The notes under the pieces were generated by a model, which ran no database searches, was not told the origin of the DNA, and was given only the letters and a program-made list of their open reading frames with translations. 64,000 nt of DNA from Taenia hydatigena (lineage: Eukaryota > Platyhelminthes > Cestoda > Cyclophyllidea > Taeniidae). The position numbers and the translations under genes were made by a program. This document shows positions 20,931 through 32,299 of the stretch, one piece after another (positions within the stretch are counted from its first letter, which is position 1; each line of letters starts with the position of its first letter). Location: the NCBI GenBank assembly GCA_036345935.2, contig JADWOT020001577.1:992001-1056000 (forward strand), read 5' to 3'.

Positions 20931-23900
20931 ATTCCTCTGCCAATTTCATTAGTTTGCTCACTACCGTGTGTAAAACTGCTTCCGCTAATTGACCCGCGAA
21001 ATGCGGTGGTAGATGCAGCAGAGTTATCGCCTATATTAGGGGAAAATTAAGGAAATGGTGATAAGAAAATACCACTAATCTCGACATTTTTTGTGTCAGA
21101 TCAAAATCAGTTGCTATACAAACATGAAGCGCTTCCGATGAAATAACTGGGGTGAGACATAGCGCAGATCGTATGCCCTGGTGTGGCTGTGGTGGATGCT
21201 TTGGTAGTGGCACAGCCGTTGATGCTTGAACAAGTGAGATGTGAGCAGCAGGAGTCATTAGTGCAAAACGCTAAAAGTAGCAAAGAGGCGCGATGCACAA
21301 AATTTGCGGAGTGAACACAGCGTGACTCCTTTGAGATATCACAAATCAAAAAATATAACTTTCGGGCGCTGTTTTAAACCAATCAACTCAGACTTGGTTT
21401 GCACAGAGGCTAGTCTCTAATTAAGTCCACTGTGCTCACCTAAAAGTGTTGGCAGTTGGGTGCGCAAAATTGGGAGCAATACGCGCAAAGCACAAAGCTA
21501 TATGCCAAGTAGCAGCACCTTTTCAGAGCTGTACAGTGCTTTGCTTTGGATGTGGTACAATTTGGATTAGGAAGGCCTCATACTTTGACAAATAATTAGC
21601 AAATAAATTAGGTTATACATGACTGGCTTGCATCGAAGGCATTGGTGGCGGCCACGCAGAAGAAAAAAGGTGCTTTTGGAGCTACATAAACTAGTACCTA
21701 GGGTGGACGTATGCAAAGAGAGGTAAAAGAAAATTTTTGCCTAGCTCTCAAACTATATATGGAGGAAGGATCCTAAAGCGGCACAACCTTGCGTAACTAC
21801 GGATATAATCACATATTTTTAGTCACTTTATACTCCTAATTAAGTATCTTACCAAGCCTTGCAGTGATATTGATGTCTGCCTGCTCTGAGGAATCCATAG
21901 TGGCTCGATCCTTGCCAGAAATAAATTGACGGTTAAGTTGATAAAATGCACTAACTAAATTGATGGCAGGAGTCCTTTGCTCTTGCATTGTAACCATTCT
22001 AGACAAGGAGGACAAAAGGCACTAATCATGGTTGTAATACAAAAAATAACAATAGAAAATAACTCTCGAATAAAGTGACACTTAAGATGGGACTGTTTTC
22101 TAGCGAGGGAGAAGGATAGCGTCCCTCATCTGGCTGCCCAAAAACATAATTTTTTCTCGAATACAGGTGAGGGGAGGCAGAAGTCAGTAGTCAGGATAGA
22201 GGCGAGCAGCACAGTGTAACAATGTATTCGTCGCTGCAGATGGAAATTTTGACGTCCTGATTAGTAACACACGGTCTACGCCATTGCCGAAAGGTCCCTG
22301 AGGGCTGGAAGGATGGTAAAGCAGATAAAGGAGTCTGGTGCTGCTCAGCTGAGAATGTTGGACTGCATTTTCCTGTGGCCTATGGTGCCCCGATTTTAGC
22401 CCGCATTACCAAATTGTCCAATTCACCACTGCAATCTCAATAAAGAATTACAAATTTCGCGTTTGTCCTTAGCGAAGAAACATTAAACGAAAGAAAGCGC
22501 AGGTATCATTTTACCTAGAATAAAATAAATAGCAAGCTGTATCTAGTAAATCCAAATGCAAATCTGCCTTCCGATATCATTAAGCGCACCATTTATCTTC
22601 CAAGCGGCAGTATTGATGAGTCTGAATGCAAATAATCCCTAAGTCATAGTGACTTTAAAAGTGTTCGCGATGAGAAATGGAGACGAAGTTGCAAGATACG
22701 GAAGCTGCATACGTATTGACTAATCGGGCCTAAGAAATTCGCTTACCTGTATCTGTCAGACGAAAATTGGTGCAGGTTTATTTCAAAGTCGTGTGCACAC
22801 GCTCCTTCTCGACTTGTGATAGGTCTACACGTTCGCCAACAAATCATAGAGCAGCAGTAGAGCACTGGCAGAAGCCAATGACAGAGTTGAATAAAATTGG
22901 CCAGCATGTCGCAAGATGAGTGGCAAAATAGGGCTCTAAGCGCAACCATAACACATCGTGGAACGACTTCGAAGAAACAGAGGCTGATGCTAAATGCTGT
23001 GTACTTTTGACTTGCGAGTGTTTATGCATTTGAAGGAATGCAGCAACAATAATTGGAGACAATTGAAAGAATACTGCTGGAAATCATGAGCTTGAATATA
23101 CGTGCATTTCGTTTCTAATACACTTTGACTGGCATCCAATGTTAAATATATGTGTTCAGATAATTTTGCATTAAGGGAAGAATGACATAAAGGCAAGGGA
23201 AATGCTTTTCCAAAAGAGCTGTATTTTAAACAGCGTCATAGAAGAGCTGCCAATAAAGCCGATAAGCAGAGATACCTGACTGAGTGGGTGCAACGACACA
23301 CAAGTATAATCCAATTCGGTGAGAATTTTAGGTAGTAAGTTAAAAGCTTTGAAGGAACTGACTGTCAGCAATGCAGGTGACAGCATCGACATTAATAAAA
23401 CAAAATGCTTATTAATAGGGCAAGTTGTGGCACACCAAATACCGAATAAACAAGAGGGTGGTCTGAATAACACCCGCGCTTCGCTCACATTGACGCATGT
23501 CTGCACTCCAGTGCCGAATTATTCAAAGGAAGATCCAATGCATTGGTAATTCTTCGGCGGTTTAAGAGGCGCGCATCGCATTCCTTTGTAGAAAACATTA
23601 TCCTAAATTTTGGCTCCTATAACGTATTTGGACCTTATCGCTATCTTCTGTTATCGCCCGCATTGCACCAATTGATTATTACTGGCTCACCAGGTATTCA
23701 CATAGTCATGCAGACAGTTGCGAAAGGAGGCAGAAACGAAACAGTGGTGCAGAGGGATGCGCTTTAAAAGGAGTTTTGCATGCGACAGAGAAGTGACGAT
23801 GTCGGTGCTAGGGCTGCCTAACTGAAGAAGGAAGATTGATAGTGGTGGTTTGCCGCACTTGCTCAGCTTTGCTGCCTGTGTGATGAAAAGCTTCAAGACC

Positions 23901-26350
23901 ATTATTGTTTATCGAGCATTAAAGTAATTGTTGAGACCTGTAAGCTTATGCAAAGGTAAGAAGAATATTAAGACCCATTTTGATTCCACATCATGATGCA
24001 ACTTTGGATACAATTTATTTGCCTGTGCTAGCTGATTTTACCAGCGCAAAGAGCCCATTATATTATGAAATTAATTTTTAATCCCAGATCAAGATCGACA
24101 CATCCGAGATGAGCAAGTGAGTCGATCATAGGGCTTATTGCCAGCTGATCCCTTTGTGCAATGTGCAAGTTGTCTTCTTAAATAGGCTTCAAGCCTAGAC
24201 CTCACAACAGACCTAAATGTTCGGCACTTATAACCCAATTCTTAACAATCTTTGATTCTTTACCATCCTTGGACAAATGACTCCTATTTCCTTCCTTTCT
24301 GAACACGCATGTTTAGATGCAATCATTTAAAACTCACATGGTAAACAATCAGGCTCACGTGGAGGGTAGTGCCCACGTATTTAGACCATTCCGCAAGGGC
24401 GAAGTTGTTACCAAACACGTCGAATGCAGGCTGAGTGCTCCCTTCTTCTGCCCTCTGAAGGGCTTGGCACGTGACATTAGTGTAATGGGTTTTCTTCGTA
24501 ACCTTCTTCCGCCTCAGCACGCACGCACACCTACGTCTGCTGACTCCATTGACTCGCATTCTAGGAGACTCGAAAGCTGAGAACCTAGTAGAGGGATTGT
24601 AAAGCAAACCTGACAGCATTTCTTTTTCATAGGCAACCAGATTCAAATGGGTCTGCATAAAGCCCTTATGGAGGTCAAACCCTATCTCCGAGACCTCTGC
24701 TGTGCAATAAATTACCTTTCCACAACACAACTTTGATAATTAACAAGTCAAGTAGAATTTATTCGTGCTAAACTCCATGTATGGCGCCATGTGAATGGTC
24801 TACTTTGAGTTTTATAGGGCTTTAGCATAAAAACATAGCGCTCGTTGGAATAACGGAACAAATTAATTGTTGTAGTCGGCAGCGAAAATATAGTTGCTGA
24901 GGTTGTAGTTGGTGTAGGAAAGTTACGGCATGGGGTTGGGCGGCATCAGTGCATGCAAAAGGCTTGAGCTGATGTGACGCATCACATTTGGTTAGATGGA
25001 CTGTGGCTTATGTAGGATTGGTCAAAAGAGAGGGACCTATAGGATGTGATGCAACTGGCAAGGTATACCTGTGGAAGTACTCGACCATGTCTAGTTCCGA
25101 CTACCCTCCATAGGGTAGCTTGCATCGATTTGCAGCAAGGTCTACAATATATTTATATGTCGAACAAAGTGGGCTAAAACAAATGGCTGAAAGAGGCACG
25201 AGAACTTACCTCAAATCCGACATCAAAATCGTAGTGGTAGGCCAGATGGATTTTCCAGAATCAAAGGGTTAGAATCACTGGCTTTGCTGTACCTACTGCA
25301 GAAAACGAACCCCTACTAGGATGACAAAGACTAGCTTGTTGCGATTCAAATTAATACATAAGGCTGAAACTAGAACTAAATAAAAGCTTATTAGGTAGGC
25401 AACCGATCAGCATTTGTATGAGAGATGGGACCGACTTAAAAGGTGGTAATCTATGTGGAAAAACTATGCTGCAGTGTATCCATTCTAAAGAAAGTGATTA
25501 AGAAGGCAAGTTTGTTAGAGAAGCCTGAGACCTTTAAACGGATTTCGGTGTGGTGCACGAGAAAACTGGTTTGCCGATTGGCCGTGGTATCGAGCTGATA
25601 TCTGTAGTAGGTTATTAAAAGGCAGGCTTAAAGTCACTTCTGGCAATTCACACTTAATGCATGAAGAGGGTAAGAAGAGCTTAAAATGGTTGTAAGTGGC
25701 ATAAATTTGTTGTGATGCGCCATTTATTTAGAGATAAGCAACCATGCACTCTTTAAAGCTTTCAAAAGGACTCCTTTTCTCACTGTTGCCGATCGATGGA
25801 TGTAACAGCAGAACAGGGAGTCAATAGTTTGTTTTGCTGTGTCAGTCTAAAGTTGTTGCAATACAATGTAAAACATCTGTGCTACGTTATTTAGAAAACA
25901 TATTCCATTGTGTGCACTGGAGTAGCGGTTAAACAATGCGAAGGTGGTGACACAGTTGATGGTGTAGCTTATCGACAAACAAAAAATAATGCCACTCTCT
26001 TTTCACAATCAAGAGGATTGCGCACCAGTGAATAGCGAAATGAAAAGGGAATGCAAAGTCCCGTCTGCCGTCGCACGGAAAATGGCCCATTCTGGTGCTC
26101 ATGAACTGTTTCATCACTCGCTTCTTCTTGTGCATCATGCCACCCAAATCTGGGACCAACAATCTTCTCCAAGATCGGGCAACCCGCCAAACAAAGCACC
26201 ATATGAGTCAAGCAATTTAATCCATTTGCTCCCCGACTAGCTCTGTTGGTCGATTTTACATGTTCTCAAGTCCCCATACAGAGCATCGAAGGAGAAGTGA
26301 CCGACGCTACAAAAGTAAATAAATAAAGCTCGACTAGGGAAACAAAGACG
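20930..26350. other. No supported gene
   Basis: The longest open frame is 24323-24730 (-, 135 codons), with basic Cys-rich middle RRRCACVLRRKK, no recognised domain and no ATG at its 5' end. Other frames such as 23319-23549 (+) and 25989-26240 (+) are motif-free. A stretch near 21150-21340 shares weak similarity with about 37960-38070 (GGAGTGAACACAG core). Confidence 0.4.
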
Positions 26351-26352
26351 AT

Positions 26353-26617
26353 TTTATTGCATGATCAGGGCTTAGCTGGCACCCTTTCCGATGGAGCTTG
26401 AATAAGGAGGAGTCATCATAGACTGAGTAGCACTCCTGTGCATTTGACACACACAATCAGGGGAAGGTAACTTGTCACTCCAAAAATCGCTCAAACTTTT
26501 CCTCCACTCAGCAGCACCTTCTCTGCGTTGCTTCTTGCTGAGCTTTAAATGCACTGGAAAACTATAAATAGTATTTTCGATTGCTTTGTATCTGGTTGAC
26601 AACGTGGTTTTATCCAT
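26353..26617 (-). CDS. Hypothetical small gene with close poly(A) signal
   Basis: ATG at 26617 opens a frame of about 81 codons to TAA at 26374-26372. Segments are MDKTTLSTRYKAIENTIY, LKLSKKQRREGAAEWRKSL, DFWSDKLPSPDCVCQMHRSA and a terminal MMTPPYSSSIGKGAS. AATAAA lies on the same strand at 26358-26353, only 14 nt after the stop, which is a gene-like 3' end. The protein is basic and hydrophilic, with no signal peptide or membrane segment, so it would be intracellular. I do not recognise the family. An acceptor-like GTCAGACAG lies just upstream of the ATG, so this could be a last exon. No paralogue occurs in the window. Confidence 0.45.
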
Positions 26618-26845
26618 GCACAAGTCTGTCTGACGGTTGCGATTTAATAAATTAAAAAGATTTTAAGCAAAAAAATAGTATTGCATAGAGTAAACTGCGA
26701 ATCGTATATAGCTACCGACTTCGCCTTGTGGAAAACACAAGCGATTGAAAAAGGGACAAAGTTTGAACAAAACAGTGACAATTAAAGGATTGCTCGAATA
26801 GCAGTTCTGAAAGTTTCCTCTTATCTTTTGCTAAAGCCTTAAGCC

Positions 26846-27371
26846 TTGCTGGATAATGCATGCTCCCTGAATGACTCGAGACTGATTAAAGGCCAATTAC
26901 TACCAGGCCCTTCCGCAGACTGGGGTGGTGGATACATGAGCAACAGGCTAGAAATTGAGGATCAAAAGGCAAGAACAAAATGGTTGGCAGTGCATCGTCG
27001 AAGGATTATTGGCAAAAACAACGAAGCAAGATTACAAAATGAGGATTGAGCTACCGCATTTATAGCATTTTATTTGACAAATTATAATTTCGAGAGGATA
27101 GTACTCGCACTGAATCCGATGAACTTAACACCATCAGAACGCACAAATAGACTCCACTGTAGACAACAACCCAGCCATGTCAGCATCCTACAAACGCAAA
27201 ATGAAATAGCCAGTTACAATACGGTTGGTAGAGTGGTGATGAAAGGATGGCCAAAAGAGAGGGTGTTCTCCCCTCACATGGACACACGACCACGCCTCAC
27301 AACCCATGGCGACTTATCACATTCCTTCACAGACGCTGAAGTATCAAATTGCCATGGTGATATGCTGATGT
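26846..27371 (+). CDS. Hypothetical open frames, possible exons
   Basis: Frame 26846-27049 ends with TGA after ADWGGGYMSNRLEIEDQ and KWLAVHRRRIIGKNNEARLQ. A second frame, 27074-27373, carries MNLTPSERTNRLHCRQQ and then SYNTVGRVVMKGWPKERVF. The second block recurs in the tandem copy at 28775-28948 with only small changes and remains open. Both look protein-like (charged, well-mixed composition), but I recognise no family, and no splice pair joining them is obvious. The divergent gene at 26617 starts about 230 bp to the left. Confidence 0.25.
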
Positions 27372-28773
27372 GATAGAACCTGTTTTCTTTCTGATTACAT
27401 CACAAACACATGCTTATTTTGCAAGAATCACCCGCTCGCGAATTGGGTGCGCGACTTGAGGTGGGGAGTGGGGAAGCATGTAATCGGAAGCTCTACTCGT
27501 CTGCTTGAGTAGTTACTCATGCATCCATGAGTAGTGAGATGCTTCACCACCTTCCTAACCCAACACATTATGGGCCAGGCGCCACCCTCATTTCAGATTC
27601 TGTGGATGCGCTCACGACACCTCAGCAAGGCAAGCATGGCATTAAGAATGGAGAGGGCATGAAAGATGAGGAAAAATCGCAGCACTAAAGTGCTATTTTA
27701 AGTTAAAAATATTGGGATTTTACTAATTTTTGGAAGCATCAGCATAAAGCTAGCAGCGTTAGAGGTGATTACAGTGGTTGAATATACCTAGTTTTAGGGT
27801 TCCATATAGCAATTAGTAGATCTGTTCACGATTTCTGCAAAAGCGACCTTTGTCATATGCCGTTTTTAAATGGTTTTGGATGCACTGATTATTCGTTTTA
27901 TGGAAGGACTGCAAGCGGTGGAGTGGGATCACTATGCTGATATGTGGTTATCTTTATGGACTTTCTCAGTTAAAATTCTGCGCTGGCTAAGCGTGGCATG
28001 GTGTGAAGTTTTACCACCACATCTCCTGCTTTAGGCAAGGTCCGTTGAAGTAGACAGACTGTTAGTGCCGGTTCCAACTCGCAGCATTTTTGGTATCTGA
28101 GTGGTTGAATTTTGCATGGTACCTGTAAAATAGAAGCGTCGTTTCGGGCTTAATGACTGCTACTACTACTACTACTACTTGATCCGCTCATCTGTCAAGT
28201 CGGGCACTGATCTTGCCAGCATTGCTTTATATATTTGAATAGCGATGAGAAAGCATGGAAGAGGAGACAATCATATGTTGACAAATAACTTCATGCATTT
28301 ATAGACGTACATCAGACTCCAACGTAGGCGATCAGCCGTGGGGATGCAAATGAGAGTAGATAAGATCAGTAGGCTGAAATTACACTTGCACAGCAGTTGG
28401 TTCACAGTTTCTACCCTCCGACAAATCGAATTCGATTCAAGTGATGGATGTGGCAGAGAATATGGCGACGCCAGGATAGGTGGAAACTCGGTGCTGCAAT
28501 ATGCATCAGTCCAGAAACTCTTTTGATCAGATCAGTCACTTCAGCATCAAAATCCTCTCCGTGCCCTTGATCGTCTGCCTTCTCCTCTACTCACTTTTCC
28601 ATCTTTCCCATTGTCACGGTCTCTGGCTTCGTCGCCTTCGTGTACTTCACTACCTTCATTACCATCAAAAGAGATTGTCTTTCCTGATGGATGAATTCCT
28701 GCCAGAGTTAGAATCAATGATGATATCCCTATCAAGGCGTCATGTTGGCTAGCGAAAGATTTAATAGCTCAGG
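27173..28773. repeat. S2 5' flank, tandem copy 1
   Basis: Direct repeat of 28775-30370 with an offset of about 1602 bp. It begins AGCCATGTCAGCATCCTACA and ends TTAATAGCTCAGG against the single N at 28774. It corresponds to the V/Q region and far 5' flank of other S cassettes (compare 45930-46470). Relative to the S1 and S5 flanks it has an extra ~0.8-kb segment that is shared with the S4 flank. A minus-strand frame (28735-28547) starting ISSLILTLAGIHPSG and a plus-strand hydrophobic frame (28480-28752) are both open, but each is broken in the S4 flank. Confidence 0.85.
28156..28180. repeat. CTA trinucleotide microsatellite
   Basis: About seven CTA units in tandem copy 1. The equivalent place in tandem copy 2 (29740-29755) has only about three imperfect units, so length changed after the duplication. 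Confidence 0.85.
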
Positions 28774-28774
28774 N
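28774..28774. other. Single ambiguous base at duplication junction
   Basis: A lone N sits exactly between the last base of tandem copy 1 and the first base of copy 2, which suggests a contig join or closed gap rather than a random miscall. Confidence 0.8.
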
Positions 28775-30370
28775 AGCCATGTCAGCATCCTACAAATGCA
28801 AAATGAAACAGCCAGTTACAATACGGTTGGTAGAGTGGTGATGAAAGGATGGCCAAAAGAAAGGGTGTTCTCCCCTCACATGGAGAAGGCGACTTATCAC
28901 ATTCCTTCACAGACGCTGAAGTATCAAATTGCCATAGTGATATGCTGATGTGATAAAACTTGTTTTCTTTCTGATTACATCACCAATAAATGCTTATTTT
29001 GCAAGAACCACGCGCTCGCGCATTGAGTGCACGACTTGAGGTGGGGAGTGGGGAAGCATGTAATCGGAAGCTCTACTCGTCTGCTTGAGTAGTTACTCAT
29101 GCATCCATGAGTAGTGAGATGCCTCACCACCTTCCTAACCCAGCACATTATGGGTCAGGCGCCACTCTCATTTCGGATTCTGTGGATGCGCTCACGACAC
29201 CTTACCAAGACAAGCATGGCATTAAGAATGGAGAGTGCATGAAAGATGAGGAAAAGTCGCAGCACTAAAGTGCTATTTGAAGTTAAGAAATATTGGGATT
29301 TTACTGATTTCTAGAAGTATCAGCATAAAGCTAGCAGCGTGAGAGATGATAACATTGGTTGAATACACCTAGTTTTAGGGTTCCATATAGCAATTAGTAG
29401 TTCTGTTTACGATTTTTGCAAAAGCGACCTTTGTCCTGTGCCGTTTTTAAATGGTTTCAGATGCACTGATTATTTGCTGTAGGAAAGGACTGCAAACGGT
29501 GGAGTGGGATCACTATGCTGATATGTGGTTGTCTTTGTAGACTTTCTCAGCTCAAATTCTGCGCTGGATAAGCGTGGTATGGTAGGAAGTTTCACCACCA
29601 CATCCCCTGCTTTAGGCAAGGTCCGTTGAAGTAGGCAGACTGTTAGAGCTGGTTCCAACTCGCAGCATTTTTGATATCTGAGTGGTTTTTAATTTTACAT
29701 GGTACCTGTAAAATAGAAGCGTTGTTCCGGGCCTAATGACTGCTACCACTACTTGATCCGCTCATCTGTCAAGTCGGGCACTGATATTGCCAGTATTGTT
29801 TAATATATTTGAATAGCGATGAAAAAGCATGGAAGAGGAGCCAATCATATGTTGACAAATGATTTCATGCATTGCAAGGATTCATGTATTTATAGGCGTG
29901 CATCAGACTCCAAAGTAGGCGATCAGCCGTGGGGATGCAAATGAGAGTAGATAAGATCAGTAGACTGAAACTACACTTGCACAGCAGTTGGTTCACCTTT
30001 TCTATCTTCCGACAATCGAATTCGATTCAAGTGATGGATGTGGCAGAGAATATGGCGACGCCAGGATAGGTGGAAACTCTAGGCGCTGCAATGTGCATCA
30101 GTCCGGAATCTCTTTTGATCAGATCAGTCACTTCAGCATCAAAATCCTCTCCGTACCCTTGATCGTCTGCCTTCTCATCTACTCACTTTTCCATCTTTCC
30201 CATTGTCACGGTCTCTGGCTTCGTCGCCTTCGTGTACTTCACTACATTCATTGCCGTCAAAAAAGATTGTCTTTCCTGATGGATGAATTCCTGCCAGAGT
30301 TAGAATCAATGATGATATCCCTATCAAGGCGTCATGTTGGCTAGCGAAAGATTTAATAGCTCAGGCAAAT
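28775..30370. repeat. S2 5' flank, tandem copy 2
   Basis: Second copy of the 27173-28773 block. Its right end runs on without a break into the S2 promoter region (TTAATAGCTCAGGCAAATATG). It includes the diverged VEWxQ-type segment near 29500 and the Q/V boundary near 29860, both with stops. The open plus-strand frame 29988-30344 (118 codons) contains the hydrophobic segment ILSVPLIVCLLIYSLFHLSH. Confidence 0.85.
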
Positions 30371-30848
30371 ATGAGAGGTGCTGTTTTGTAGTCTGCTCCT
30401 GACTGCAAATCATGCGGCACTTCTCGTGCAGGGGTGGTACGGACCCAAAGAAGATAACAAGTTCTCTACATTTGATTCCTCTTTGTTGAGATTGGCATCA
30501 AAATAACGCCATTGCTCTACTTTACTCTCACTAACATAAGTAAAAATGTGCAACTCATCGCAATTTGGAAGCAAGCATTCGACGGTAGCTTATGGTTGCT
30601 GAGGCCATAAGGGGTAAATCAAAAAATCAAGCAAGGCATCTTCACATAATGCTTTAATATATAAAAAGAGGTAGAATGATGGTTCCAACAGGGGTGGGTC
30701 CACTCAAAATGTCTGAAGAAAAGCGTCAGTTAAACGGTTAGCAGAATCAAACAACACCATGAGGGAATGGAAAAGGTTCCCTTGTTTAACATTAGTTCTC
30801 AACCCTAAACATTAGTTGCGCAGTCAAGGTCTGATTAATCAATTTTGA

Positions 30849-30880
30849 CCAATGAGAATCGAGAGTGCAATATAAAAAGT
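30849..30880 (+). promoter_or_regulatory. S2 core promoter (CCAAT and TATA)
   Basis: CCAAT at 30849-30853 and TATAAAAA at 30871-30878 lie 74 and 52 bp upstream of the S2 ATG. The arrangement (CCAATGAGA, about 20 bp, TATA) is conserved at all S loci, but a good TATA is kept only here and at S7. Transcription would be expected to start near 30900, leaving a very short leader. Confidence 0.65.
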
Positions 30881-30922
30881 CAGATAATGCCTTACTGCTC
30901 GTCATTTGACACCTTTACGACC

Positions 30923-32178
30923 ATGAAACATGGTAAGATGTATTTACATTTGCGTTAATCAGCATTTACTATTCGTTCATGTCAATCAGATGCAGACTTG
31001 TTCAGGCCTACGTATAATCAATAGTTAAATGTTTTCTTGCATCTACACCAGAACCATTCCCACCTCCTTTAGACTTTTCCGTGGCGAGCATTCTGCAGCC
31101 ATCGCCCCCTACTCAAGCGCCCCCAAAGTCATCATGTCTTAATGCCAAGGACAGAGATATTTGCAGTTGTGGACAAAGACACTCCAACTCCTTTGACTTC
31201 AATTTGACACTCCCATCACCGTCAACGATGGCAGCAATGAACTCCACTAGCCTTTCTTTCACTTCTTCGATAGATGACTCGGGTGCTTCGGCATTATCAC
31301 AGCGTGAATGCACGTCCAATAAGCAGAATCACTCGAAAGAGTTTCCTACTCATCCTTTCTCTCAACCCGCATCCTCACCGACTCTTCCTTCAATTAGTCA
31401 AATGAAGGCAGTTCCACAGCCATTCGTGCCACCAGCCTGTTTTGGCACTTTGATGGCACCCCACTTTCCCCGCTACTCTCCTCAACTACTGTCTAGCGAA
31501 ATTGGTCTGCAAACCTTCGACTGTCTTTCTCTGTATGCTTCTCTTTGCTCCTTAGTTCTTTTTAACAAGGCTAGCAGCTTTGCAATCGCAAATACCGTTA
31601 ACTCCACCGCTAATACTCCGGATTTGCCAAATAGCGAAGTTCCTAAAAACACTCCTATTGATGCGACGAATGACAGCGACAAGAAAAACAACAGCATCGC
31701 CTTTACCACAATCTCCAATGAGGTGAATGATGAGAAGGAGAATGGAGATAAGCAACCGAAATGGAAATGTGAGGAGTGTGAAAAGACATACAAAAGCGCT
31801 GCCTCTCTGCGAACACATAGGCAAGTTCACTCACTTCCATGGAAATGCCGTTTCTGTGGCAAGGCGTTCTCGCGCAAGTGGCTTCTTCAGGGCCATGAGC
31901 GCACACACACAGGCGAAAAGCCCTTCGTCTGTCCCACCTGCCAACACGCCTTTGCTGATCGCTCGAATTTGCGAGTGCATATGCAGATACACATGGATGT
32001 GAAGCGCTGGCGCTGTCCTCACTGTACTTCCTCGTTCATCCGCCACAGTTTCCTCACTCGACACCTTGCAAAGTGTCCATTCACCCCTCTTGCTACAGCT
32101 GCCGTTATAAATGATGTCCGCACTACCTCCGCAGTCAACGCAACTTACGACTTCGGTGCCACTAACTCAATCACTTGA
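30923..32178 (+). CDS. S2: Snail-like zinc-finger protein with eh1-like N-terminus
   Basis: Coding is 30923-30932 (ATGAAACATG) joined to 31073-32178 across a 140-nt GT-AG intron, giving 371 residues and no stops. The N-terminus is [18 protein letters not shown] fits the eh1 (FSIxxIL) Groucho-binding motif in place of a Snail SNAG start. A Ser/Pro/Thr-rich linker follows (to about 230). Fingers are at 236-256, 262-282 and 290-310 (C2H2) and 318-338 (C2HC, ending RHLAKC), with all zinc ligands present. Family signatures are [20 protein letters not shown] and AFADRSNL. Snail proteins are nuclear repressors at E-boxes; repression of developmental genes here is inferred. I chose the 30923 ATG because the in-frame ATG at 30887 lies only about 16 bp from the TATA start, upstream of the expected transcript start. 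Confidence 0.88.
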
Positions 32179-32293
32179 GAAGAAATGCTAGAGCTTCATC
32201 CTCTTCGAATTTACGCAACAGTGGGCTTCACCGTTTCGTACCACATTTTATGTTGCTCTCTTAACTGCGGCTACTTTATAGCTAGTCCTAGCA

Positions 32294-32299
32294 AATAAA
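32294..32299 (+). terminator. Poly(A) signal for S2
   Basis: AATAAA 116 nt after the S2 stop, in the context AGCAAATAAAT shared with S4 (42289) and S5 (48371). Confidence 0.65.

Noticed and set aside
23319..23549. Frame containing NKTKCLLIG, recalling the KTKxxxxG segment of LINE reverse transcriptases
   Set aside because: No upstream catalytic YADD/FADD or other RT block was found on the strand, so the match is too short to support a retroelement.
24323..24730. 135-codon minus-strand frame
   Set aside because: No ATG at its start, no motif, no paralogue, and the opposite strand is also open over much of it. Left as unexplained rather than annotated as a gene.
30887..30922. In-frame upstream ATG extending S2 by 12 residues (MPYCSS...)
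   Set aside because: It lies about 16 bp from the start of the TATA box, upstream of the expected transcription start, and the equivalent ATG is out of frame at S1, S5 and S7.
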